In this document: positions 1 through 6,986 of the stretch, piece after piece | How positions within the stretch are numbered: position 1 is the first letter of the stretch | Layout of the letters: every line of letters begins with the position of its first letter | Assembly: GCA_002479145.1 (NCBI GenBank) | Contig: DLLX01000001.1 | Span: forward strand, 844 to 7,829 | Direction of reading: 5' to 3' | Source of the DNA: Prevotella sp. UBA7551 | GTDB lineage: Bacteria > Bacteroidota > Bacteroidia > Bacteroidales > Bacteroidaceae | DNA length: 6,986 nt | Notes under the pieces: model-generated | What the model was told of the DNA's origin: nothing | The model's database searches: none | What the model saw: the letters and a program-made list of their open reading frames with translations, nothing else | Program-made: the position numbers and the translations under genes

Positions 1-1070
1 TCGAGGGAGAACACACTCATGCGGAATCCCGCACCCACGGTGAAGTATTTTCGGTTGCCTTTGTTCACGCTCTCGTTGTGATAGCCCGCGCGGAGGGAGA
101 ACTTGTCATTGTAAACATACTCCGCACCCACGCTCCACTGCACCTCCTGCAGCTCCTCTTTGAACCCGCCGGGGGCGTCGCCAAAGCTCTTGAAGATGCC
201 GCTGATGGAGGAAAGGTCGTAGTAGTCCGTCTGCAGCCGCTGCTCATACTGCTCATCGGTCTCATTATCCTCGCGCTGTGGATAAGTAGGAACAAGCAGC
301 TTGTTGGCATCTGCGGCAATGGTGAAGCGGTTATATTCGTCGATCGGCACCATCAACGAGGCTCCCAGACGCATGTTGGTTGGGATAAACTCCGAGCGGT
401 TGTCGCCCCCGAAGGTGATCTTTGATCCGATATTGGAGATGTTCAAGCCCAATCCGATCTGGCACTCACGCGCTCCGATATTGACATAGTTCTGATAGTA
501 GCACGCAATGTCGGCCGCGAAAGCCGACCCTGGCGACGTGTCCTCGCTGTAATCGTAGGTCAAGTCGGAGTAGATGAAGCGTACCGCCGTACCGAGAGAG
601 AAGGTCTCGGAGAGCATCAGCGAGTAGCCCACGTCCAAGGACATCTCATACGGGTTGATGGTCATGTCCCCCGCGTTGTCCACTCCCGAGCTGGTCTGCA
701 CCTCACCGAGCGAAAAATAGCGCAAGGAAGCGGACACTGCGCTGTAGTCTCCGATGCGATAATAGCCCGAAAGGTACGCCAAGTCCATGTCGTTGACCAG
801 CTGTCGCAGCCACGGCGTGTAGTTAAGCGACACCCCTGCGCGCGATATGGTGAACGGATATTTGGCGGGATTCCAATATTGTGAGGCCACATCAGGGTCG
901 GTGGCAGCTCCGACGTCGCCCATTCCGCCCGCCCTTGCGTCCGGAGCGATGGTCTGTGAGGTCACGGCGGAGTTGACAGGGTTGAACATATCTTTCTTGT
1001 CCTGCGCATAAGCCGAGAGCGACAAGGCCGACAAGAGGGCTATACTGGCATACTTATTCTGTTTGTTCAT
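1..1070 (-). CDS. porV: PorV (LptO), T9SS outer-membrane beta-barrel shuttle protein, 3' end cut by window edge
   Basis: PorV is an outer-membrane beta-barrel of the FadL-like PorV/PorQ family. In the T9SS attachment complex it binds the C-terminal domain of secreted cargo and hands it to the sortase PorU. I translated the minus strand from the ATG at 1068-1070 by hand. It stays open to base 3, giving 356 residues without a stop; the remaining two bases are a partial codon. P. gingivalis PorV is about 390 residues, so roughly 35 C-terminal residues should lie beyond the window. Residues 1-22 form a signal peptide ending in SAYA before QDKK. The family-typical N-terminal motif DARAGGMGDVGAAT, followed by SQYWNPAKYPF, lies at about residues 44-73. 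The rest alternates polar and hydrophobic residues in beta-strand pattern, with many aromatic strand ends. It starts 45 bases after porU. There is no Shine-Dalgarno sequence, but the upstream stretch GAACGAAAATAC is A-rich, as is common in Bacteroidota. Identification is firm from the motif and from its neighbour. Confidence 0.93.
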   Translation of the reverse strand, partial: MNKQNKYASIALLSALSLSAYAQDKKDMFNPVNSAVTSQTIAPDARAGGMGDVGAATDPDVASQYWNPAKYPFTISRAGVSLNYTPWLRQLVNDMDLAYLSGYYRIGDYSAVSASLRYFSLGEVQTSSGVDNAGDMTINPYEMSLDVGYSLMLSETFSLGTAVRFIYSDLTYDYSEDTSPGSAFAADIACYYQNYVNIGARECQIGLGLNISNIGSKITFGGDNRSEFIPTNMRLGASLMVPIDEYNRFTIAADANKLLVPTYPQREDNETDEQYEQRLQTDYYDLSSISGIFKSFGDAPGGFKEELQEVQWSVGAEYVYNDKFSLRAGYHNESVNKGNRKYFTVGAGFRMSVFSL

Positions 1071-1115
1071 GCTCGTATTTTCGTTCTATTGGTATATTGA
1101 AAACGCAAATCGCGC

Positions 1116-4100
1116 TTACTTATTGTTAATGATTATCAGTTTCTTGGCCTTCGAGACCTGCTTTCCGCCATCCGATCCGATGGAGGCGCGATAGAGATAG
1201 ACGCCCGTTTGGAGCTTCGCCCCGCCGTCAGCACAAAGGTCCCAGTGCACGGTATAGGCATTGCCCGTGGATGTGCCATGCTCCTTATGCCGCCAAAGTT
1301 CCCTTCCACTCATGTCGAAGACGGACACCTCGACATCCACTTCCGCCCCCGTGAAGTTGTGGGTGACGATGAATGTGGTCTCCGTCGTGGCGGGATTGTT
1401 GGTGCAGCTGACGCTTTCTATCTCCGGCGTCAGCCCCTTGACGACGTTGAAATTGAGCACGGCAGTCGACGAATTGTTCAACATATCCCAGGCACGGAAC
1501 CGCAATCGGTGCGCCCCCTCGGTCAATTCAGGCAGCGAGTACCACGTAGAGCCGCTGGTGTAGGTGCCGAAATCGAATGCAAAGTTCTCGTTGAGGTTAT
1601 ACGTCAAGTTCGGGTCGCCGTCTATGCAGAGCTGCAAGTCGTGGCCCATTCCGCTTCCTGTGGCATTGATTCCGTCCTTGTCGGTCACGTTGGCGACAAA
1701 GTAGGGGGTCGTGTTCACGCTTCCACCGTCGGAGAAAGAGGGCGTATTGAGATAGCAGTAGATGGAGGGACCGATGCTGTCGTTGCTCACTGAATCGGAG
1801 CCATAGATGAAAAAGCGGTCCTCTGCGCCGTGGGCGAGACGCGAATGGTCGTCGCTTGTGGCATAAATGTTGATGAGTCCCCCGCCACTGGCATAGTTAA
1901 TGTCGAACGGAACGGCAAAGGTGAACTCAAATTCTCCGTTGCGCACGCTGTCGGAGCCGTTGAAAAGCACCTTCTGGCGGTCGTAATACTGGAATGCAGA
2001 AGTAGAGGTCTCCTCCTGTTTCTTACACGTCACCAGCTCACGTGTGTCACGAACGGTGGCTGTCATCTTTCCTTTGAAGTCGGCGACTGTGCCCCCCTGA
2101 CGCACGATACGCCCTTTTGCGCGCACCACACTGCCTGCCTTGAGCACTATGTCCTGCTTCCCGCCAACGGGAAGTCCGTTGATGGTGTCGACAACTGCGT
2201 CGAGTGTGGGCAGGTTGAGGGCCAAGGCCGGGTCGCCGAGGAGCGAGTATTGGAGCTTGTTGAGCGTGCGATCCTGTCCCGTACTGATAACATCGTTCTT
2301 CGCCAAACGCTGCGCTTCGCCCATTGTGGTGGGCTTTCCGCCCGTGAAACTTAACACATGAGTCAAGAATGCGGTGTTGATAAACTTGTTGTAGTAGGCA
2401 TAGACCGTGCGCGTGGCGCCCCAAAAGGCCACCGATCCGCCCTGCGCATTGAGCAGAGAGGTCTCTCCGATGGTCTCCTTGCGCATGTCGAAGGGCATGA
2501 TGTCGCACGAGGCGGTAATCCATAGGGGCAGGTTCTGGTTGGTAAACGTGCGGAAATCGCTGATGGTAAGCACCGCCTCGTTGGAGATTTGGTACTCTAC
2601 GCCGTGCCCGGCATAGTCCATGATGAGCGCACCCGACTGTTGTTGCTGCTTAATCAGCCTGGATACCTCGGGGTAACGGTTGCCAGTGGAGGTGCTTACG
2701 CGCGTATAGGCATCCCACATCACCTTCTTGATCTGGTAGCCGGGATAGAGTTGCGCGATGTTCTCGGCCGTTGCGTTCACATCTTTCATGTGAAGGTTGT
2801 TGTTTCCGTCATCTCCCATGAACATGATGGTGTTCTCCCAGTCGCCCGCATTGGCGTTATTGACATACGCCATGATTTTATCCACCACGGTTTTGGCATC
2901 CGCCGCCGTGCTGACCGGTATGCGTCCCACGGCCACATCTTCCTTGTCGTTGCGTATCATGTCCCCACCCTCACCCTCATCGAGCAGGGTCAGCCAGCCG
3001 TCGTTGACGTAGCAGTCGGTCTCCGAGAACGAGTTCTCACTCTCATGGGCCAGCAAATAATCGTCAGCGTTGAGCGAACTGCACTCGCTTGTGCGCATTC
3101 TGTTGTCCCATACGGCGTCGCCGAAAAGCAATAGGTGCTTGGGCATCTGCGATTCGTCCTCTCCCGCACGGTCATAGAGCATCTTCAGGTAGCGGCGGTA
3201 GGCGTTGGCATCGGGCGTTCCGCTCGAAAACTCATTGTAAAGTTCGTCGGCAGGCACGATGTTCACGCGCATTGAGTCGCGGTCGCGGTGCATTTGCGCC
3301 AGCCGTTCAGCCTGTTGGCGGAGCTTTTGGCTCGTAGGGATGATGATAACGAGGTCGGCCTGCGAGTCGGCATGGTGGTCTTGGTTGGTGATGGCGTAGA
3401 CATACTCTGGCGTGGGGAAGGCATCGGTGGCCAAACGGGGCTCCGGGACAGGCTTTTCATAGGCAAAGCTGATGTAGTCCATGCGCAGTGGACCACCCGA
3501 TACCGCCTTCACCGTCACCGTATCGGACGTGGTGAGGTTGTCCACCTCAAACGTTTTCTCCACCTCCGCGCCTGCATTGTAGGACTTTAGGGTCAAACTG
3601 GCATCGCCTATCTCCTGCCCATTGAGCTGAAACTGCACCTTAGCGGCCGCACCTGCCGTCACTCCGATGGCGAGCTTGGCCTTCTGCGAGCCTGAAGTGT
3701 TCGGGAAAGCATAGGAACGCGACGTGCCTTGCTCGATGGGGTCGTTCTCAAAGAGGTTGCGTCCACCCTGATACCACGAGAAATTATCCACCTCCCGCAG
3801 CGCATGGTAGTCGTCCGGCAGGGGATAACAGCTGGACAAGAACTGCGCACTGTCCACCATGAGCGGCGTTTTGCCGTCGTCTTCAGTGAGGAAATAGTAG
3901 CCATAGTCGGAATAAGGGTTGCGGGTGCGGCGCGTTTCCTCCTTGCTTGCCCAGCTCACTGGCCCCTTGGCGTAGAACAAACGGCGGCCACCGACCAGCG
4001 TCGAGGCCACTTCGGGCAGGTCATCCGTAGCTGCGAGGTCGCTTTTATGCAACGCTTCGTTCTGCAGATTGCCCCCATAGCCGTAGATACGCACCCGATT

Positions 4101-4688
4101 CACATCGCTGAACCCCGCCTGTCGCACGAGCTGTGAGGTCAGTTGGTAGATGCCCGAGGCGGGAACGCGTATCTTTACCCACCGTCCTGAGCGCAGAACG
4201 GAGTGGTCTGCATAGATAGCCGCGTCGTTCTGCAGCGTGTCCGCGGCTGAATCGCCTGACTTATGCTGTGCCTTGAGCGACGGCTTGGGACTGGAGGTGA
4301 CGGCAATCATGAACGAAACGAGAAACTGCAGGCGTCCCTCGCGGCGCACAATAGGACACAACGAGAAGTCGAGGCGGCCCTTCTTGCGGTCCACAACGAT
4401 GTGTTGGTCTATCTTTGGCAGCCTGCCGGGCCGTTCAGATGACAGACTCAGAAAGCGGAGGGAGTCCTTTCGCCCCATGTCGATGAACTCCGGGTAGCGT
4501 ATTTCGAGCGTATAGACGCTGTCGGCAAAGTTCCTTCCCAATGGGATGGCGTAGCTGAAGCGGGGCAATATCGAGTCGATGGTGATGTCATCGACCGTAA
4601 GATTGAAGAAACGCTGGTGCTGTGCCTGCGCCTGCACGCCACAAATGAGTGCAAGAAGCAGCAATATGGTGTGACGAAGTGCTTTCAT
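1116..4688 (-). CDS. porU: PorU, T9SS C25-family sortase (gingipain-like cysteine peptidase)
   Basis: PorU is the sortase of the T9SS attachment complex on the outer face of the outer membrane. It removes the C-terminal secretion domain from cargo and transfers the cargo to surface glycolipid. The protein is 1190 residues, close to the 1158 of P. gingivalis PorU. Residues 1-22 are a signal peptide (basic MKALRH, a leucine-rich core, then VQAQA). A beta-rich N-terminal region follows. The C25 peptidase domain spans about 440-825. It contains LLLFGDAVWDNR near 519-530, VGRIPV near 587-592, the catalytic histidine H695 in YAGHG, the catalytic cysteine C728 in WITASCD, and YSLLGDPAL near 814-822. 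The His-Cys spacing of 33 residues matches the P. gingivalis pair as I recall it (H657, C690). Residues from about 1105 form a type A CTD, with VFDMSGRELW, LQTGVYLYRA and a basic KAKKLIII end. The ATG is chosen because the signal peptide begins directly at it. AAGG lies only one base upstream, too close to act as a ribosome binding site. Confidence 0.95.
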   Translation of the reverse strand: MKALRHTILLLLALICGVQAQAQHQRFFNLTVDDITIDSILPRFSYAIPLGRNFADSVYTLEIRYPEFIDMGRKDSLRFLSLSSERPGRLPKIDQHIVVDRKKGRLDFSLCPIVRREGRLQFLVSFMIAVTSSPKPSLKAQHKSGDSAADTLQNDAAIYADHSVLRSGRWVKIRVPASGIYQLTSQLVRQAGFSDVNRVRIYGYGGNLQNEALHKSDLAATDDLPEVASTLVGGRRLFYAKGPVSWASKEETRRTRNPYSDYGYYFLTEDDGKTPLMVDSAQFLSSCYPLPDDYHALREVDNFSWYQGGRNLFENDPIEQGTSRSYAFPNTSGSQKAKLAIGVTAGAAAKVQFQLNGQEIGDASLTLKSYNAGAEVEKTFEVDNLTTSDTVTVKAVSGGPLRMDYISFAYEKPVPEPRLATDAFPTPEYVYAITNQDHHADSQADLVIIIPTSQKLRQQAERLAQMHRDRDSMRVNIVPADELYNEFSSGTPDANAYRRYLKMLYDRAGEDESQMPKHLLLFGDAVWDNRMRTSECSSLNADDYLLAHESENSFSETDCYVNDGWLTLLDEGEGGDMIRNDKEDVAVGRIPVSTAADAKTVVDKIMAYVNNANAGDWENTIMFMGDDGNNNLHMKDVNATAENIAQLYPGYQIKKVMWDAYTRVSTSTGNRYPEVSRLIKQQQQSGALIMDYAGHGVEYQISNEAVLTISDFRTFTNQNLPLWITASCDIMPFDMRKETIGETSLLNAQGGSVAFWGATRTVYAYYNKFINTAFLTHVLSFTGGKPTTMGEAQRLAKNDVISTGQDRTLNKLQYSLLGDPALALNLPTLDAVVDTINGLPVGGKQDIVLKAGSVVRAKGRIVRQGGTVADFKGKMTATVRDTRELVTCKKQEETSTSAFQYYDRQKVLFNGSDSVRNGEFEFTFAVPFDINYASGGGLINIYATSDDHSRLAHGAEDRFFIYGSDSVSNDSIGPSIYCYLNTPSFSDGGSVNTTPYFVANVTDKDGINATGSGMGHDLQLCIDGDPNLTYNLNENFAFDFGTYTSGSTWYSLPELTEGAHRLRFRAWDMLNNSSTAVLNFNVVKGLTPEIESVSCTNNPATTETTFIVTHNFTGAEVDVEVSVFDMSGRELWRHKEHGTSTGNAYTVHWDLCADGGAKLQTGVYLYRASIGSDGGKQVSKAKKLIIINNK

Positions 4689-4769
4689 ACCTTATATAAA
4701 TAGTGTAAGAGAATAACGTCAGAAAGCTCGTTTTATTGTGATAGGGCAATTCCCTTGAGTGACGAATAC

Positions 4770-4808
4770 GGCGATAGGGCAGGAAATAACGCCTCCTGCC
4801 CTATCGCC
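4770..4808 (-). terminator. Perfect 15-bp hairpin just after the RNase H gene
   Basis: Bases 4770-4784 and 4794-4808 are perfect reverse complements (core GCGATAGGGCAGGA), with a 9-base loop at 4785-4793. The stem begins 13 bases past the TGA of the RNase H gene, where a transcript 3' end is expected. It is GC-rich and should be very stable. On the minus strand, no run of T follows (the sequence continues CGTATTCGTC), so it is not a textbook intrinsic terminator. It may instead mark a processed or protected 3' end, or lie in the porU leader. That the structure exists is certain; its role as a terminator is an inference. Confidence 0.5.
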
Positions 4809-4821
4809 TCAAAATTGCTTT

Positions 4822-5301
4822 TCACCTATTCTTGCGCCCGAAGTCAGCGGGTATCTCGCCCCATCGGGCCGTGTCCCACTTCAGAATGGGTGTGCTGTAC
4901 AGATGCGTTCGCAACCAGTTTTCCGCCCTGCCAATGACCTCATAGAGCCGTTCGGTCTGGGCATTGCGCGCCAATGTGGTCTTACACTGTGCCTTCTTGA
5001 CCCACGCCACTGCCGTGTGGGAGTCGGAATAGATGACCTTTCCCTGAATATTTCGTTGCTCCATGAGTGCCAAGGCGTGTACAATGGCCAGAAATTCACC
5101 GATGTTATTGGTGCCGCGAAGGGGTCCATAGTGGAACACCCGAGCCCCTGTGCGCAGGTCCACGCACTGGTACTCCATCGGCCCGGGATTGCCGGAGCAT
5201 GCCGCATCCACCGCCCAGGCGTCGGCCTTCACCTCCGGTGGCAGCGGAAGCACCGTGTCATTGCGCCACGAAGGGGGATTCTTTGGTATGCCATTGTTCA
5301 T
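4822..5301 (-). CDS. Ribonuclease H type 1, short form without N-terminal hybrid-binding domain
   Basis: This enzyme would cut the RNA strand of RNA-DNA hybrids in the cytoplasm, using two metal ions, and so remove R-loops and replication primers. From the ATG at 5299-5301 it is 159 residues. The four acidic catalytic residues of the RNase HI fold are visible: D32 in AVDAACSGNPGP, E69 in NNIGEFLAIVHAL, D93 in IYSDSHTAVAWV, and D153 in GEIPADFGRK. Spacings of 37, 24 and 60 are close to E. coli RNase HI (38, 22, 64). Many Bacteroidota homologues carry an extra N-terminal viroplasmin-like domain that binds the hybrid; it is absent here. An in-frame GTG at 5338-5340 would add 13 residues (beginning MAVWLRTV) that resemble nothing in the family, and a TAG at 5368-5370 closes the frame above it. 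I prefer the ATG. The rnhA symbol is left out because the family has several paralogous forms. Confidence 0.87.
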   Translation of the reverse strand: MNNGIPKNPPSWRNDTVLPLPPEVKADAWAVDAACSGNPGPMEYQCVDLRTGARVFHYGPLRGTNNIGEFLAIVHALALMEQRNIQGKVIYSDSHTAVAWVKKAQCKTTLARNAQTERLYEVIGRAENWLRTHLYSTPILKWDTARWGEIPADFGRKNR

Positions 5302-5342
5302 CTCATGCAAGGGGAAAACAGTCCGTAGCCACACCGCCACAA

Positions 5343-5380
5343 GATAGAAAAGGCAGCGGGAGACACTCTACAGTTCCCGC
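5343..5380 (-). terminator. Candidate intrinsic terminator after argS
   Basis: On the minus strand GCGGGA (5375-5380) pairs with TCCCGC (5356-5361). The stem can be extended by an AC/GT pair if one C is bulged. A T-rich stretch, TGCCTTTTCTATCTT, follows directly. The position, about 46 bases after the argS TAG and before the RNase H start, fits a terminator. The short stem and interrupted T run make it weak. If real, it separates argS from the RNase H gene. Confidence 0.35.
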
Positions 5381-5426
5381 ATTCAGCACCTCTGCGCCGC
5401 AGTCGGCAGCCGGCAGTGGACACCAT

Positions 5427-6986
5427 CTACATTCTCTCGGGCACTTCTATGCCCAGTAAGCCCATTCCGTTCTTGATGACTTTGGCCACGTTGCGCGCCA
5501 GAACATAGCGGAAAGCGAGCGCCTCCGCACTCTCCGCGCCCAAGATGGAGTAGTCGTGGTAGAACGAATTGAAGAGCTTGGTCAGCTCATAGCAGTAGTT
5601 GCAGAGCGTAGCGGGGTTGTAATTGCGTCCCGCCTCAGCCACCGTCGACCCGAAATCGCCGAGCTTCTGGATCAGTTCAGTTTCCTTTTCGTTGGGCGAA
5701 TAGCCGTCGCCAAGGCTGTCTTTCACGCCGTCGGCCTTGCGCATGATGCTCCGTATGCGCGCATAGGTGTACTGGATGAACGGGCCGGTATTGCCATTGA
5801 AGTCGATGGACTCTGCCGGATTGAAGAGCATGTTCTTCCGCGCGTCCACCTTGAGGATGAAATACTTCAAGGCTCCGAGCCCCACTATGCGTGCCACGTC
5901 GCTGCGTTCCTCCTCGGTCATCTCCGCGCCCTTGCCCAACTCGTCGCTCATCTTGCGCGCCTCGCTGGTCATTTGGGCTATCAACTCGTCGGCATCGACG
6001 ACCGTTCCCTCGCGACTTTTCATCTTTCCGTTGGGCAGGTTGACCATGCCGTAGGAGAAGTGCACCAAGTCCTTGCCCCACTTGAAGCCAAGGCGGTCGA
6101 GCAATATCGATAGCACCTGGAAGTGATAGTTCTGCTCATTGCCCACGACATAGATCATTTTGTCGATGGGATAGTCGCTGAAGCGCATCGTCGCGGTGCC
6201 AATGTCCTGCGTCATGTACACGGAAGTGCCGTCGTTGCGTATCAACAGCTTCTGGTCGAGGCCCTCTTGCGTGAGGTCTGCCCACACCGAGCCGTCCTCC
6301 TTGCGGAAGAAGAGCCCCCGTTGCAGTCCTTCCATCACCTTTTTCTTGCCGACAAGGTAGGTGTCCGACTCATAATAGATTTTGTCGAAGCTCACCCCGA
6401 GCGCCTTGTAGGTCTGGTCGAAGCCGGCATAGACCCAGCTGTTCATCTTCTTCCACAGCTCACGGACCTCCTTGTCGCCCTGCTCCCACTTCACGAGCAT
6501 CGCATGGGCCTCCTTGATGAGCGGAGACTCGCGCTTGGCGCGTTCCTCCGCCTCGTCGGCCGCCACGCCTTCCGCCTCGTATTGGGCCTTGAGCGTGGCC
6601 ACTTCCTCACGGTAATGCTTGTCAAAGAGCACATAGAAGTCGCCAATCAGGTGGTCACCCTTCTTGTGAGCGGCCTCCGGGGTGATGCCGTTGCCCCACT
6701 TCTCCCACGCCAGCATCGACTTGCAGATGTGAATGCCGCGGTCATTGACGATGTTGGTCTTGACTACGCGCCACCCATTGGCCTCAAGGATGCGGGCCAG
6801 CGACCATCCGAGCAGATTGTTGCGCACGTGTCCCAGGTGAAGGGGCTTGTTGGTGTTGGGCGAAGAGTACTCCACCATGGCCAGCGGCGACTCCGCCGTG
6901 GCACGCTTCTCACCATAATGCGCGTCGTTGTCAATGGCCTGGAGCATCGAAAGCCAAGTGTGGGGGCGGAAGGTGAAGTTGAGGAA
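5427..6986 (-). CDS. argS: Arginyl-tRNA synthetase (class Ia), 5' end cut by window edge
   Basis: ArgS charges tRNA-Arg with arginine using ATP in the cytoplasm and is essential for translation. The frame is open from base 6986 to a TAG at 5427-5429, giving 519 visible residues (beginning FLNFTFRP). Family members are usually near 600 residues, so about 80 N-terminal residues, mostly the Add-1 tRNA-D-loop binding domain, lie outside the window. The class I HIGH signature appears as HLGH at visible residues 50-53, inside SSPNTNKPLHLGHVRNN. The KMSKS-like loop is GKMKSREGT at about 320-328. The helical DALR anticodon-binding domain follows, introduced by the conserved NTGPFIQYTYARIRS at about 399-413. 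The protein ends in LLGIEVPERM, the usual ArgS C-terminus, so the 3' end is intact. The ATG at 6945-6947 is internal and not the start. No frameshift or missing key residue is seen. Confidence 0.97.
   Translation of the reverse strand, partial: FLNFTFRPHTWLSMLQAIDNDAHYGEKRATAESPLAMVEYSSPNTNKPLHLGHVRNNLLGWSLARILEANGWRVVKTNIVNDRGIHICKSMLAWEKWGNGITPEAAHKKGDHLIGDFYVLFDKHYREEVATLKAQYEAEGVAADEAEERAKRESPLIKEAHAMLVKWEQGDKEVRELWKKMNSWVYAGFDQTYKALGVSFDKIYYESDTYLVGKKKVMEGLQRGLFFRKEDGSVWADLTQEGLDQKLLIRNDGTSVYMTQDIGTATMRFSDYPIDKMIYVVGNEQNYHFQVLSILLDRLGFKWGKDLVHFSYGMVNLPNGKMKSREGTVVDADELIAQMTSEARKMSDELGKGAEMTEEERSDVARIVGLGALKYFILKVDARKNMLFNPAESIDFNGNTGPFIQYTYARIRSIMRKADGVKDSLGDGYSPNEKETELIQKLGDFGSTVAEAGRNYNPATLCNYCYELTKLFNSFYHDYSILGAESAEALAFRYVLARNVAKVIKNGMGLLGIEVPERM

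Noticed and set aside
78..425. Plus-strand open frame of 115 codons with a hydrophobic stretch resembling a membrane segment
   Set aside because: It is antisense to porV, whose frame I translated fully and which carries the family motif. The hydrophobic run is a by-product of the opposite strand.
1209..1793. Long plus-strand open frame of 194 codons opposite porU
   Set aside because: It lies wholly antisense to the porU C-terminal region, has no recognisable domain or upstream signal, and is the kind of open frame GC-rich coding sequence produces. The other plus-strand frames at 2589-3134, 1830-2354 and 3729-4136 are rejected for the same reason.
2635..2655. Short glutamine tract (QQQQ) in PorU next to the catalytic histidine region
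   Set aside because: It is only four residues with mixed codons and shows no sign of repeat expansion; probably ordinary surface-helix composition.
4779..4814. TTTG at 4810-4813 with TATTTCCT 21 bases downstream, as a possible Bacteroidota -33/-7 promoter for porU
   Set aside because: The downstream box matches TAnnTTTG poorly, and the pair overlaps the 15-bp hairpin just behind the RNase H stop codon. No better promoter match was found in 4689-4821, so none is called.
5556..6113. Plus-strand open frame of 185 codons opposite argS
   Set aside because: It is antisense to the well-supported argS frame, and its repetitive hydrophobic and His/Arg-rich composition follows from argS codon use. 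No family resemblance was seen.

Overview
The window is ordinary chromosomal sequence from a member of the Bacteroidota, most likely Prevotellaceae. The evidence is a PorU-PorV pair of the type IX secretion system (T9SS), which occurs only in this phylum and its close relatives, together with start codons that lack Shine-Dalgarno sequences and have A- or AT-rich upstream stretches. GC is in the mid-50s percent on a hand-counted line, which fits a GC-richer Prevotella-like lineage. The family assignment is an inference. No mobile element, CRISPR array, rRNA or tRNA was seen.

All four genes lie on the minus strand, so transcription runs from high to low coordinates. In that order they are: argS (5427-6986, 5' end cut by the window edge), arginyl-tRNA synthetase; a short type 1 ribonuclease H (4822-5301); porU (1116-4688), the C25-family sortase of the T9SS attachment complex; and porV (1-1070, 3' end cut by the window edge), the outer-membrane beta-barrel partner of PorU. 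Coding density is high. The gaps are about 125, 133 and 45 bases.

The window splits into two functional blocks. argS and the RNase H gene are housekeeping genes, each followed by a hairpin that could end transcription. porU and porV are separated by only 45 bases with no visible terminator and very probably form one operon. In the T9SS, PorV binds the C-terminal domain (CTD) of cargo proteins after they cross the outer membrane. PorU then cleaves that domain and joins the mature protein to anionic lipopolysaccharide (or the equivalent surface glycolipid). Co-transcription of the two therefore makes sense.

I looked for an undescribed system and did not find one. The points most worth a second look are the inverted repeat plus third repeat copy between the RNase H gene and porU, the missing N-terminal hybrid-binding domain and uncertain start of the RNase H, and a charged segment in PorV.
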